64,000 nt of DNA from Lepisosteus oculatus (taxonomy: Eukaryota > Chordata > Actinopteri > Semionotiformes > Lepisosteidae), in contig NC_090711.1 in the NCBI RefSeq assembly GCF_040954835.1, forward strand, positions 13,263,001-13,327,000. Reading direction: 5' to 3'. This document shows positions 12,901 to 22,713 of this stretch, one piece after another; the stretch's first letter is position 1, and each line of letters starts with the position of its first letter. Both the position numbers and the translations under genes were made by a program. The notes beneath the pieces are model-generated. The model did not search any database. It saw only the letters and a list, made by a program, of their open reading frames with translations, and was not told the DNA's origin.

Positions 12901-15900
12901 AGGAAACTTGTGCCCTTTTCAAAGAACTGGACACTAAAAATGTATGAAAGTTACGTGGTGTAGTAATCTAAAAGTTAACCTTCAACAGTATAGAAATAAC
13001 TAGGCAGGAAGAAAAGCAACCATTTATGCAATTGTGAAGGGGAACTACAATATACCTGAATACCAAACATACTAAAAGAAAAGAGATACAATAGTTTGTC
13101 TGTGAACAGCCAAAACATTGTGTCTCTTTTCTTTTCCTTTTAGCTTGTATTAAAACTTTACCTGTTCCTTTGCAGCCTACGCATGTTGACGCAGCTCCCT
13201 ACCTGAACTTTACCAAACATACTAAATGTTTGTTAGAGAAAAGCTGTTTGAGAGAGGATCTTCCATAGCAGGTAGTGTGAAGTAACACTGTAATAGTGAA
13301 ATACCCGAAAGATGGTTGGTGACTACTGAAGTGTGTCTAAGAATCTGGATACAATACCTAACAAGTGTCAACATTTCCACTTCCTAGAGCTTCAAACCAA
13401 GGGGTGTTTTATTGGCTGTGCTGGTTGTGAGATACATTGATCTAAATAATATTCTGGTTTACCTTAGTTAATTAAATTCTGGGTGAATGATTGACAGTTT
13501 AAAAAAATGTACGATAAAAAGACAGTCCTGGGGAAAGAGATCAGAACAGAACAAGAGAGAGGAGAAGAGAGGAGACAGAAGGCCAGAGGAAATGGAGTGT
13601 GCCAGGAAAGAGGTCCTTGTCCTTATCCAAAAGATTATCCAAGAAAACCTGATTGTAGTTAAGCTTTTGAACCTTGTGAAGAGAAATTGCTATTCTGCAT
13701 TTTTTAGGAAACTCTGATTTCCTGAGTGAAGAATCCCTTGGTTTAAAAACGGCCTCTCCTGGTTAGTGATTGCATTTTTTGAATAGGGAGATAGGTTCCC
13801 ATTCATGGCATATCAGTTTATGGAGAGAGAAATTTAACAGCAGGTTGTATTCTATTTAGTTTAGAAGGCAGATTTATCTTATTCTGGCCTTTGTAAGAGT
13901 TTGAATACTTAGTAGTAGTCTGGGATTATTCTGGGTGGTTTAAACACAGGCCTCTGGAACACCTTGACTGTAAACCTGTAAAAAGAGTTACTTGTATGTA
14001 GTATGTGTAGCGTATGTAACGCTACACATATATAATATGTATATTTTTGGCAAATCTTTACAAGTTGGTGGTTATGATTTTTTATTTTACTTATTAACTA
14101 ATCTGCTCAGTCATCTACCAATTGCGTAATATGACTTTACTCTCTAACTTTCCAAATCCTGACCGGAGAAAAATATATGCAATCCAGAATCAAATGGTGT
14201 GAAGTTTGCTCTTGAGGGAAAAAAAGACATTTTAATTATACTATATATGGTAAAGAAAAGTTGGATATGAAACAGTAGCCCATCCAAAAAATGGGGTTCA
14301 AATACTGGGAAAGAAAAAGGCAAGGCTGACACTTTTAGAGGAAAATCCCTTGCTTGAACCATCACATTGAAATTTAAATGATGTAACATTAGAAGTAGAA
14401 ATGCAGGACAGAAGAAATTTCAACCACAGGTGCTGGCACTGCAGATCCACTGTGTGAGAATGATATTTTATGTAATCCTGGAATTATCAGTGGGGGCAAT
14501 ATTTTACTGTAAATGGAATACTGATTAAAAATTACTTTGACAGTGCAGTATAAACTTAAGAAAATGAACAAACTTAATTCAATTTTTAAATCAGAATTAG
14601 TCCATCAAATTAATAATTACATTATTTGCAACATAAGGATCGACTTGGTAAAAGAACCACTTTATCCTATGTCTTTATTTCCTCCTTCATAATTACTGAT
14701 TATCTATCCTATTTACTCAATGATTGATAAACCAGACGCAAACAAATACAACACTTAATCAGATTCCTATCAGACAGACAGCAAATCCAGAATTTTCCTA
14801 TCCATCTTTGACAGCTAGTTTTCCCATCCTGGCACAGGTTTCAAGAGCTTACCTTGTATGTTCAACAAATTCTCCACTGTAATTTTTCCCAGTTTTTTGC
14901 TTCGCAGTTTCTGCCTGATGAAATCCACCTGCTGTAAATTTGAAATAACAAAAACAAAATTAAATCAGAATATAATAATGGTTACAAAGGCCATTCAGTC
15001 TATCTAGCGTGAAGAGGAAACAGCATTCTTAGACACATTTACTTACAGACATAAAGCTACAAGACCAGACTGCAGCATTGGTCAGAAACAATGGAAATGA
15101 TAGTGAACTATGTCATGAGAACAGCATAGTGCAGTGCAATCAGTATCAACTGAGAACATCAGTTCTGGTCAGTCTTGCGTTAAGTAACATGACAAAAAAA
15201 AGGTGCAGTTATTTGTAAGCTTGTCCAACCTGATGCTCAGATTCTAAAACTGATGGGAGCCCAACTGCTTATTTTCTTATTTTCAGCACCCGCTCACAGA
15301 ATTAAAAACCTATAAAAGGAAAACTGTACTACCTGCATGCCACTGTGAGGCAGGAGAAAATCAAAATAGCCGGTGAACACTCATGTTAAAAAAAAGGACA
15401 ATCAAGCAAACACACAAGCAGGTTACCAGTGCAAACATTGCCATTAATCAGCCACACTATATACTGCACCTATAAGACTTATAACCTATATGAAAAAAAG
15501 AAGAAAGAGAACACAACGTTTCGGCCGTGGAGCCTTCTTCAGGTGTGAGGTAGCTAACCTATATGTTCAGGTGGGTAGCTGCGTCAGCATGCGTAGGCTG
15601 CAAAGGAACAAGTAATAGGTTTATTCCATGCTGAAAAAAGAAGAAAGAGAACACAACGTTTCGGCCGTGGAGCCTTCTTCAGGTGTGAGAGAGACAGGGC
15701 AGTAGGCAAAGGTAAAGTAGCGGGAGAACAAAGGTTGAGAGGGAGGAGGAGTGAGAGGCGGGAGCAGGGGACAGAAAGAGAGGCCAATCAAGAGGTGTGA
15801 AGTCAGAATGGGTGCAGAGAGGTGTGAAATGAAACTTCCAATGAATGGAGAAAATTTAAAAGAACAGTAATCTGTCGTTAAGGGAAGGGAGAATGTGTGA

Positions 15901-18900
15901 TCCTAGCTGCAGAATAACCTATATTCCAGAATAACCTATTATAACCTATATTCTTTAAATATTGCTAATGTTTATTTGTAAGTACTGTAAACATTTCTGT
16001 TGGAAAATATTTAAAGGGTTACTCAGACACTAGAAATCACAGTGGCTTTTACCTGCTTTCCCTCTGAAGCAACACAAATTGTCCTTTGTGATGGATCCCC
16101 CCACTGTGATGGCCAGTTATGGAGAAGGCTTTGGACTATTTCCGCTACTTGGTCAATCTCCTCGCAGTTGAAATAGGATGAGGTGATTCTGTCCCAGTGG
16201 CAACTCCCGCGGACATGATGGAACATCAGCGGATGGAACTGAGGATGAGGGGGAACATCCCCCTTGGCTTTGATGGCATCGCTCTTCCCTACATAGAAGT
16301 GAGTCGACACAAACTCCACTATCTCTCTAGTGGAGCGATAGTTCTCATTGAAGATGATTCTGCTTCTCGAGGCCACCTCGTGCGTCTCCCCCTGGTAGAA
16401 GTGGAAGAGGCGATTCAGCAGAGTGTGGTCAGAGTGCCGGCCCTCTTCCTCCGAGAACAGCTTGGGGCCCATCTGCATGTGGTCTCCAGCGAGCACCACT
16501 CGGGTCCCCTTCCCAGCCAGAGCCAGGGGCATCAGCGCAGCACACTCCAGCATCTGGGAGGCTTCGTCTATCAGGATGTGGGTGAAGTAGCCGGGAGGGA
16601 GCTTCAGGGCTTGGAATCGCCTGGCTGTCATGGTGGTGGTTACGACTATCCTGCGAGAGTCTAATGTCTTCTTGTCCGGGAAAATGAATGACTCGCCGTC
16701 TTCTGAGAGTAGGCAGTACCTGAGAGTGATGTGGTTAGTAGCACTCACAGCTACACCTCTTTTGTTTGACTTTATCCTCAGAGGTACAGTGTTCCCAGCA
16801 TTCACCCAAGTGTGGAAATAGTCCTTTAAGTATATATCTGCAGAGCTAATAAAAAGTGTACATTTAAGTATTTGTAATACATTAAGAGCCATATAGTAAT
16901 TAACAAAGGTCCAGCGTATTACACTAGGATTTAGGTACAATGAGAACCAAGCTAAAGAATAGATCTAATACAGAATACCTTTGCTTATGTTATGCTACTT
17001 AAAGCCATGGATTTTGTTTCTATCCCTATTATCTCTATTGCCACTGTCATTTGAGAATTAAACAGCTAGGTTATCAAAGCAGGACTGATCCTTTGTAAAT
17101 AAAGCCTCTGTAACTGAATGGCAAAGATACAGGAATTTGACCATAACTTCCAGTATTAACACAAATTCCTACCTGTTTGTATGGGTGCAGATAAGAACCT
17201 TGGTATCAGGCTGGCGGACAATTTCCATGGCTGCACTGGCCAGCGTGTAAGTTTTCCCAGTTCCGAATGGTCCATATATCAGCAGTGGCGCCACAGGTTT
17301 TTCTCCATCTGTGTCCCCAATGATGTAAGCCATGGCTGCGCTCTGCTTTGCATTGAGCTTGGAGAATGTCCCGCTGTGCACTGGCACAGAGCAGGCCGTC
17401 ACATCTGGCAGCACTATCCCCACATCTGGAAGGAGGTCGACAGCCTGATGCCACTCGCAGAACTGGAGACGGTTCAGCTGAAACTGGACCTCCATCTCAC
17501 GGGTTGTGTCCTTCAGGAGACCGAGGTCTGAGCAGCACCGCTTGGAAAGATGGAGGAAGATTGTATTCTCACTGCTTGCTTCCCAAGAGATGACCGCTTC
17601 GTACACCTTGTTGTCTGTCGGGTGAGACGGAGCTAGGAGAGCAGACTGAACTGCAGTTCTGAGCACATAGCCATTAACAGTATCAGGTGTCAGTGCATAA
17701 GGAACCGGGACTTCTGCAGAACGCTCTCTGGTTCTGTCCTGCTTTTTCCCAGACGTATCCATTAGCGTCACTGTCACTTTCAGACTCAACCTATAATCAA
17801 AAAATCATTAATTATATGCATCAAGTAGGAAATGTTCATTAAAATTTAAGCTTATTTAGGCTAATAACTATACCAAGGACCCTCTCCAAACACTGGTGAA
17901 CAAAATCCAGTAGATAATAAGCAGCTTAAGGCTGCAGAGATGGAACCTTTAAAAAGACCCTGAGAACTGAAAATTGTTCCTATGTTTATGTATGTAAAAA
18001 TCTCTAAAACATTTCAAATCCTACCTAAGAGTTGTCTGAAAGTAAACAAGCATATTAAATTATGTCACCTCTCTAACAGCTCCTCCTGGGCCAGCTCTTC
18101 TCTGTAGAGGAAGGAGTGCATTCCGTCTCTGTAGTTCTCCCTCGTAAGGGGCTCAGTTCCCTCTGCTCTGGGTTTGTACCGCAGGTTCAGCTGAGGCGGC
18201 TTGTACTCCTTCAGCAGACTCTCCTCTGCCTCAGTCCTCTCCAGGCAGGGCACGATCATCCTGTTCCCACGGTGCCAGCGCTCCAGGCTCTGGCCACAGG
18301 GCCCGCTGCCCTCAGGCGTCTCCGCAGGGGGAGTCGGGCTCCGCTGACCCACTCGCACCCGGAGCTTCTGCAGCAGCACGGGTCTCATGTCAAAGTCGAA
18401 CACCACCCACTGCTCGTAGAAGCCCGGGCTGAGAGATTTGAAAGTGACGGGGACGTCGCAGCTCATGTGGGATGTGCAGAACGTGTTCCCTGTGGCGTAA
18501 GTACAAGGGCCTTCGGGACCGATGTCACCCAGAGTAAAAACGGCTCCTTGTTCGTGTTTCAGCAAGGCGACGTGCACCAGGGGTCTCTGAGAAAACACAC
18601 ACAAAAACACAGGTTAACAGCGACTCATGTCCTAGACATTTTAACAGGAATCTGGGGTTTTATATTAGTTGTTTACCCTAAATCATTGGTAATGAACCCT
18701 ACATGTCGCTCAAGGAGAGAGTGCTTGTGACGCAGAAGAACAACAGCAAAAAAAAGTCTTCAGGGGCAGCAATTTGCAAACAATCAACAAGCAGAGTTGC
18801 AAACACTTTTCCAGAAACACCAAACAAACAGATTGCAAACAGCACAATTAGTGAAGCACATTTACCCCCAAGATGAAGTGATCTCCCTAATGTAGCTTAC

Positions 18901-21900
18901 TCCCAGCGTGTCTTGAAAAGACTTCCTAGTGCAACATGTTGGCATCATTTCTCTGTTCTTCACATTTGACACACTGATGATCTACCGAACTGGGAGGCTG
19001 AAAACCAGAAACAATCTCACCTCTGATTCGACATGGAAAGTCCACTTCCATTCCAAATGGTCTTCCTTGGAGCTCATGGTCAAATCCTCACTACAGGTGA
19101 CTGACACCCCAGGTACACAGCTGGACATCTGACAAGGGATTTCAAAAGCAGAGATGAAAATGGCACAAAGCTAGGTTAAACTATAAAGCATAATAGATTA
19201 AATTATAGAATATTAAATCAGAATAGTAAAAGGCATTATAGCCAAAAAAATAAGGTGATTATATTTCATTATTACAATCAATAGCAGTTTATTTTCCTGT
19301 AAGAAAACCACAAAATTAGGTTGTAAAGATCAGGTATTTCAGTACGGTTCTGTGTAAAGAAGCAGAAGGGAACTGAATTTTTTTGTGGAGCAATGTGATG
19401 GGCCCTGTCCCATACACTGTAAAGTAAATAGAATTCTTGCCTTTTTGTAAATAGTTTAGTTGGTTTGTTTGTTGGCTGCAGCCACTTCACCTCATTTTGG
19501 TTTAACAGTCAAAACCCCATTCAGAGGCAAGGCTGGATTTACAGCCTGGGAAGCAAATCGCCGGATGGCCACCGGCTTGTTTCCCATTGTGCCCTCTTGT
19601 GGACTGGAGGGGAACTGCTCCCCGTCCACTTATAAACAATGTTCAAACAATAAGTTAAAATAATAATGAGTTAAAATAATACCTCAACTGTTTCAATAAG
19701 GTATTAAAAGATTGTTATTTAGGGAAATGTGAAATGTAATTGGTAATGGATGCTTGTTTTGATGTATTTGTTTTTACTGAGGTAAATGTGTTTATTTAGT
19801 AGCAGGGTCCTTTAAGAGAGTTGTGGGAGTTTAAAGGGGGAGGAGCCTCCTTAATAAAAGGCAGAGGTTAAGCTCTGTGGGGGAGTCTTCAGTTGGGAGC
19901 TAAAGAGGACGTTGGCACTGTGGAGATTTAGTTGCTTGCTCTCTGGTGTTATTTTCGTTGCTGCCACTATTATTTAAATAAACTGAGGCCCTTTTGTACT
20001 TTCTGATGGTGGACAGCATTCGTTTTTGAAAAGTGCTCAGAAGTGGTCTCAACAGATTGTACTGCGGGAGGAAGGGCGCGGCCACAAGCGATTGTTGGGT
20101 TATGTTTCTTTTTGTCGGAGAGGTGTAGTAGGTGTTTTATGACTGTGGCCCATGTCTCCACGGGTCCTTACAATGTGCACTTCGTTGCCACTGCTCCTGT
20201 ACTCCTTCAGCAGCAGGTCCTGATACGACAGAAGGCCCTGCTCCTGTGCAGCCCTCATCCTCTTCTGAGCCGACCGGGTCCTCAGGATCCACTCCTGCAG
20301 CTCCTCTGTGGAATGAGCTGCAACACAGTTCTGTCCGTACTCACAGGTATCGGGCCTGTGGAGAAACAGGAGAGAGAGCGCCTGCTTTTCTCTGCTTCAC
20401 AAGCACAGAAACATCGATCTGTTACGGAATACGGATGAACTTCAGAGGTGTAGTCGATTAAACAGTCCGGGGTCCGAAAGCTGAAGGAAAACAAACCGAT
20501 GCAAAAGTACAAAATCAGAAGCGGCGCTGTAAGCAGTGAGGAAGCTGAGAGTCAAAACCAGAATAATAGTCAGTGTACCAAAACAAAACCAGGAGACGTA
20601 GTCGGAGAACACACCAGGGTCAGGAAGCCAAAAACCAAGATGTAACTGATCGCAGGAAGACGGGGTAGTTCTAGCCAGGAAAACCTAATACTGAGCACTG
20701 GGGAGAGTGTGTAGCAGCATTAAATAGGCTAGGGTAAAAGCCTAATTGGGAACCGTACTGGAATGCGAGATGGAATGCCGAGTCCTCCAGGGGTGTGGCG
20801 TAACACAATCTTTAAAGATGCCCTTATATAAATCCACCGTAGTATTTAATGTTAAAACAAAGAAACGCATTGGAAAGCCCATAGAGACATCTTTCTGAAA
20901 GCAAAGGAGAGCCACAGTAAGACAGCGTATCATGTTAAACTGCTGGAAACACATATAGGCTCTTTGAAATCATTGCAGAACAAATACACAGTAATCACAG
21001 CAAGAGCCGCACGAATACTGCGGCTTCACCGTGGGGAGAGGTCATGAGGCCGGTTAGCCGGCACTTTGACGAGTAAGATTTCTTCCCAATGCTAGACAAA
21101 GAACGTTTCTTGTTTCAAGTCAGAGGAAAAGACATGGCATTTGACTCATACTGTATATGGTTTCCCTTCTTTACCACCGGATGACACTTTCTTAACCACG
21201 GTTTCAAAACTTGGAGTGAGATGTCATGCTGGAATTTCATGTCAGCTACGCAACTCCCATTCTAGCCAAACTTTGAATCGGTTGGATCCATCTATGTTCT
21301 CACGTTAAAGAACAAAATGTCTTAAAAATGTTTGCTTTCATTAGTGTTTAAAAGCAGACATTACATTATCAATTGAGGAAGGATTATTTACTTTAATTAT
21401 TGATTCATCCGCTTGACCTGTTTCTGATATTTCCTGTTTTCATAACCCCATATTTGTAGCAATACTCTAATGCTGAATATTCACTTTTACCACACCTTGT
21501 CTCTTTCAGAAACCAACAAAAACATTACAAAGCCCCACCAGAGAAACGAGCAGGATTCACAAAGCTGCGCAGGCAGTGAGGAATTTTACAATGCAACAAC
21601 ACAGTGGGTAAAATCGATTTCTTTCACGTGTAGAGGGAAGACAGAGACATTCGGGACCGATTCTGGTCCTTGAGAACAACCAGATATTATGAGCTGGAGG
21701 GCTTTACTGTACCTGCTGCAAAGCTCAAACCCCTGGGTTAGGTTTCCAGGCGGGGGGCGGTGTCTCCACTCTGTCCCTCTGTCCTCGCTGATCATCCTGG
21801 CGTGGTCGAGGGAAGAGCAGTGGTTCATGAAGCTGTCCTTGGAGGAGAATTTCAGACAGCAGGCCTTGCAGTAATAGGTCTGAGCTGGAGGTGATGCTGG

Positions 21901-22713
21901 TGCCTGTGCTTGCGTCGGCGCCACCTGTCTCTGGGGCTGCCTGAGCAAGTTGGGGCGCTTAAGGCCTTCCTTGGCCTCTGCCACCCACACAGCCATTTCA
22001 ACTTCACTGTGAGCAAACCAGCATCGCCGATGTCCGTGCCAGCAAGGTTCACCATTGATGACATACCTGTAGTATTGCAGGGTGGTAGAGGCTGGCAGAG
22101 GCCTGATTTCATGAAATACTGCCTTGCCATGTTCTCCTGTTTGAAAATGTACCAGCACTGGCTTCCAAGCGTGCTTGGAGCAGGAATTACAGACCATCAT
22201 CTGACCCCTGAGACTGATCTGCTGGGGACTGCTATACAAGCAGTCTTCACACACCTCTAGGAATTGGCCGTTAAAATTAGCTCTGATTTTTTCGGCCACA
22301 CCTAGCTGCTTCAGTTGAGCCCTCTGATCCACAGGAACTTGAATTGCTTTGACCATTTCTGCCAACGTACTGTAGCTGAGTTGTCTGGCCTTTTGGAAAT
22401 TCCAGACAGCGGCTTCTTCTTCACTCCTGGCAAATGTGCACCTGTTCCCGTGTTTCTGACATCCATGTCCAATCTTGAAAAACCAGCACACCTCATATTT
22501 ATATGGGACAGGGAACTCTGGACGGCGAGATATGTGCTTCCATGCATTTCCGCTGCCTCTCTGCCTGGCAAGTAACACGCTTCCTGCACACTGATGTTTC
22601 ACAGTCCTGATTTCAAACGTGATCTCATTTTTTTTTATGGCGCAGGAGAAACAGGCGACTTGCAGGTCGTAGGTCCATAAAAAACTTTGCAGATGAAAAT
22701 CTGTCATTTTCAT
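728..22713 (-). CDS. helz2: Helicase with zinc finger 2 (HELZ2/PRIC285), 16 coding exons, 3' end outside the window
   Basis: Spliced exons, 5' to 3' on the minus strand: 22713-21713, 20355-20172, 19128-19021, 18586-18069, 17790-17173, 16845-16053, 14931-14853, 12699-9099, 8876-8791, 7923-7780, 6635-6471, 4081-3937, 3804-3688, 3277-3085, 1532-1398 and 937-728. All junctions are GT-AG and in phase, giving 2699 residues without a stop. Domains in order: zinc fingers (about 70-350), SF1 helicase 1 (Walker A GPFGTGKT 777-784, DEAS 903-906, motif VI about 1133-1143), RNB exoribonuclease (about 1480-1870), SF1 helicase 2 (GPPGTGKT 2375-2382, DECA 2563-2566, QYRM 2626-2629). Human HELZ2 has this architecture and about 2650 residues; it is an interferon-inducible RNA helicase with 3'-5' exoribonuclease activity and was first described as a PPAR-interacting coactivator. 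The last helicase motifs lie beyond position 1. Identity is secure; exon ends are by-eye inferences. Confidence 0.95.
1398..1532 (-). CDS. helz2: helz2 coding exon 15: helicase 2 motifs III and IV
   Basis: Residues 2585-2629. Motif III is LLGDHMQLRP and motif IV is DTQYRM at the exon end. Acceptor CTCTTCAG|ATC, donor ATG|GTACAG, phase 0 to 0. Confidence 0.9.
2421..2640 (-). pseudogene. L1/Tx1-like LINE ORF2 C-terminal remnant
   Basis: Minus-strand translation ends LNEYRNVWGPFETY, like the W-x-PF-x-x-Y end of L1-clade ORF2 proteins, with a preceding KEWIKEA helix. Short, isolated and in an intron of helz2. Recognition rests on one motif. Confidence 0.35.
3085..3277 (-). CDS. helz2: helz2 coding exon 14: Walker B of helicase 2
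   Basis: Residues 2520-2584, with DVILCTCTAAS and motif II DECA (2563-2566) followed by TEPEALIPL, the usual UPF1-family sequence. Acceptor CTTTCTAG|T, donor AAG|GTCTGT, phase 2 to 0. Confidence 0.9.
3688..3804 (-). CDS. helz2: helz2 coding exon 13
   Basis: Residues 2481-2519, with LHHLIRMPGKPYADQIL, still in the insert before motif II. Acceptor TCCTTCAG|G, donor GATAC|GTATGT, phase 2 to 2. Confidence 0.85.
3937..4081 (-). CDS. helz2: helz2 coding exon 12
   Basis: Residues 2433-2480, with MLRPLRVYSDQMEMLEFPYP, a HELZ2-type insert between helicase motifs Ia and II. Acceptor GAATTGCAG|AA, donor CTCAG|GTACAG, phase 1 to 2. Confidence 0.85.
4430..4555 (+). repeat. Copy of the hammerhead-like dispersed repeat (truncated)
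   Basis: Carries GGCCGAAACGTTGTGTTCTC, then CATGGAATAAACCTATTACT and GCATGCTGACGCAGCTACCC, the family also seen at 13090-13215 and 15490-15690. The 5' arm needed for stem I is missing and the CUGANGA core is altered, so a ribozyme is unlikely to work here. Confidence 0.65.
5532..5810 (+). repeat. SINE with 5S rRNA-like head, 3'-truncated
   Basis: AAGCTAAGTAAGTGTGAGCC followed by TGGTCAGTACCTGGATGGGAGA matches the internal promoter region of 5S rRNA. The body matches 33722-34232: GGGGCCAGCAGGGGGCGCTC, then GGTCC, then TAATGCCCCAGTATAGTGA. It ends before the tail. Confidence 0.8.
6471..6635 (-). CDS. helz2: helz2 coding exon 11: Walker A of helicase 2
   Basis: Residues 2378-2432. Completes GPPGTGKT (2375-2382) and carries motif Ia LYCGPSNKSVDVVA. 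Acceptor CTTCACAG|GA, donor GCTG|GTATAA, phase 1 to 1. Confidence 0.9.
7780..7923 (-). CDS. helz2: helz2 coding exon 10: start of helicase 2
   Basis: Residues 2330-2377. Contains NESQNIAKRKALENPFTLIQ (Q motif and motif I approach) and GPP, the first half of Walker A, which is split across the intron. Acceptor TTTTGCAG|GG, donor CCCAG|GTAAGA, phase 1 to 1. Confidence 0.9.
8395..8720 (-). repeat. SINE with tRNA-like head and the shared tail
   Basis: On minus it starts with a B-box-like GGGTTCGAGCC, runs through ATTACTCTGCTCTCCTCCCC and GGTGGTGGTGGAGGGGAGTC, and ends AAAGCGCTTTGAGTGG...TATATAAGTG with an ATT microsatellite. The 3' half is homologous to the 5S-headed SINEs, the head is not. Confidence 0.7.
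8791..8876 (-). CDS. helz2: helz2 coding exon 9
   Basis: Residues 2301-2329, containing EDAVSNLARANELVKNIILG between the RNB region and helicase 2. Acceptor CTTTCAG|C, donor CATG|GTGCGT, phase 2 to 1. Confidence 0.85.
9099..12699 (-). CDS. helz2: helz2 coding exon 8: end of helicase 1, RNB exoribonuclease domain, linker
   Basis: A single 3601-bp exon, residues 1101-2300, without a stop. It opens with helicase 1 motifs V-VI (RVLNTAMTRAQ, about 1133-1143). An acidic linker and a cold-shock-like region precede the RNB domain. In TVDPKNSEDLDDA the aspartates at 1495, 1501, 1503 and 1504 have exactly the spacing of E. coli RNase II D201/D207/D209/D210. The RNB signature RRRGMTYYSP follows. SPIRRYMD (1856-1863) matches the SPIRRY motif bearing the arginine needed for phosphodiester cleavage. 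All catalytic positions I can identify are present, so I infer an active 3'-5' exoribonuclease. Acceptor TTGGGCAG|GG, donor GATGT|GTGAGT, phase 1 to 2. Confidence 0.95.
12700..14852. other. helz2 intron 7
   Basis: No gene seen. It holds a degraded copy of the hammerhead-like family at about 13090-13215 and otherwise AT-rich sequence. Open frames of 60-80 codons here lack recognisable motifs. Confidence 0.6.
13090..13215 (+). repeat. Degraded copy of the hammerhead-like dispersed repeat
   Basis: Shares ACCTGTTCCTTTGCAGCCTA and CGCATGTTGACGCAGCTCCC with the copies near 4.5 and 15.6 kb. The ribozyme-like core has decayed (CCAAAACATTGTGTC). Confidence 0.6.
14853..14931 (-). CDS. helz2: helz2 coding exon 7 (short)
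   Basis: Residues 1075-1100. The 79-bp exon encodes KKLGKITVENLLNIQG, which leads into the conserved RQFRVVV of helicase 1. Acceptor TTTACAG|CAG, donor CAAG|GTAAGC, phase 0 to 1. Confidence 0.88.
15511..15546 (-). ncRNA. Type I hammerhead-ribozyme-like motif, copy A
   Basis: Minus strand: ACAC, then CUGAAGA (CUGANGA core), a stem-loop GGCU-CCAC-GGCC, GAA, ACGU, U, GUGU. ACAC pairs with GUGU as stem I. ACGU is self-complementary with no loop, as in PLE hammerheads that act as dimers. Predicted cleavage follows U at 15515. One extra A sits between the core and stem II, a deviation from the consensus. Confidence 0.5.
15651..15686 (-). ncRNA. Type I hammerhead-ribozyme-like motif, copy B
   Basis: Identical to copy A base for base, 140 bp upstream on the minus strand. 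Predicted cleavage follows U at 15655. Self-cleavage at both sites would release a 140-nt monomer. Confidence 0.5.
16053..16845 (-). CDS. helz2: helz2 coding exon 6: helicase 1, motifs II-IV
   Basis: Residues 810-1074. Walker B is DEAS (903-906), motif III is AGDHMQMGPK (about 929-938), and NENYRST (976-982) is the UPF1-family motif IV/QYRM equivalent. Acceptor TTTTATTAG|C, donor CAG|GTAAAA, phase 2 to 0. Confidence 0.92.
17173..17790 (-). CDS. helz2: helz2 coding exon 5: helicase 1, Q motif and Walker A
   Basis: Residues 604-809. Contains KLNAKQSAA (Q-motif region), Walker A GPFGTGKT (777-784) and the start of motif Ia (ICTHTN). This is the ATP-binding half of the first UPF1-like SF1 helicase. 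Acceptor TTATAG|G, donor AACAG|GTAGGA, phase 2 to 2. Confidence 0.92.
18069..18586 (-). CDS. helz2: helz2 coding exon 4: region before helicase 1
   Basis: Residues 432-603. Contains FYEQWVVFDFDMRPVLLQKL, a conserved beta-rich module upstream of the first helicase in HELZ-type proteins. Acceptor TTTTCTCAG|AGA, donor GAGAG|GTGACA, phase 0 to 2. Confidence 0.88.
19021..19128 (-). CDS. helz2: helz2 coding exon 3
   Basis: Residues 396-431, the linker after the CCCH finger (motif PGVSVTCSEDL). Acceptor TTGTCAG|ATG, donor GAG|GTGAGA, phase 0 to 0. The frame matches both neighbours. Confidence 0.82.
20172..20355 (-). CDS. helz2: helz2 coding exon 2: canonical CCCH finger
   Basis: Residues 334-395. 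With the end of exon 1 it forms C332-x5-C338-x5-C344-x3-H348, a complete CCCH finger followed by the HSTEELQEW stretch usual in HELZ proteins. Acceptor CACAG|G, donor ATT|GTAAGG, phase 2 to 0. Confidence 0.88.
20356..20760. repeat. Interspersed-repeat-like sequence in helz2 intron 1-2
   Basis: Minus-strand text rich in TTTTGACTCTC, CTCCGACTACG and CCCCGGACTG phrases, a style common in non-coding ends of fish retroelements. It abuts exon 2. Not classified; terminal repeats not found. Confidence 0.35.
21713..22713 (-). CDS. helz2: helz2 coding exon 1: N-terminal zinc-finger region
   Basis: Residues 1-333. The start chosen is ATG at 22713; a second in-frame ATG at 22707 has a better context (A at -3). 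An in-frame TGA upstream in the same exon rules out extension with this splicing. A CCCH-like finger has C76, C85 and C92 but R96 where His is expected. A second finger has C224, C231 and H235 but Tyr in place of the first Cys. Two CxxC pairs (155/158 and 175/178) may form a ribbon. A C2H2-like finger lies at about 282-304. The exon ends CAG|GTACAG, phase 2. The acceptor (TTTCTTTACAG) places the exon's 5' edge at 22753, giving 40 bp of 5' UTR. Confidence 0.88.

Larger units (their letters stand above)
15490..15880 (-). mobile_element. Tandem repeat element with two hammerhead-like motifs (Penelope/retrozyme-like)
   Basis: The same segment of about 56 bp occurs twice, 140 bp apart, separated by a family-specific body (ATGGAATAAACCTATTACTT, GCATGCTGACGCAGCTACCC). 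A pyrimidine-rich stretch precedes the first motif on the minus strand. Tandem terminal units with hammerhead ribozymes are a known property of Penelope-like elements and of retrozymes. No reverse transcriptase is present here, so this is a 5'-truncated or non-autonomous copy. Confidence 0.55.

Noticed and set aside
16197..16664. 155-codon plus-strand open frame
   Set aside because: Antisense to helz2 helicase 1 exon 6.
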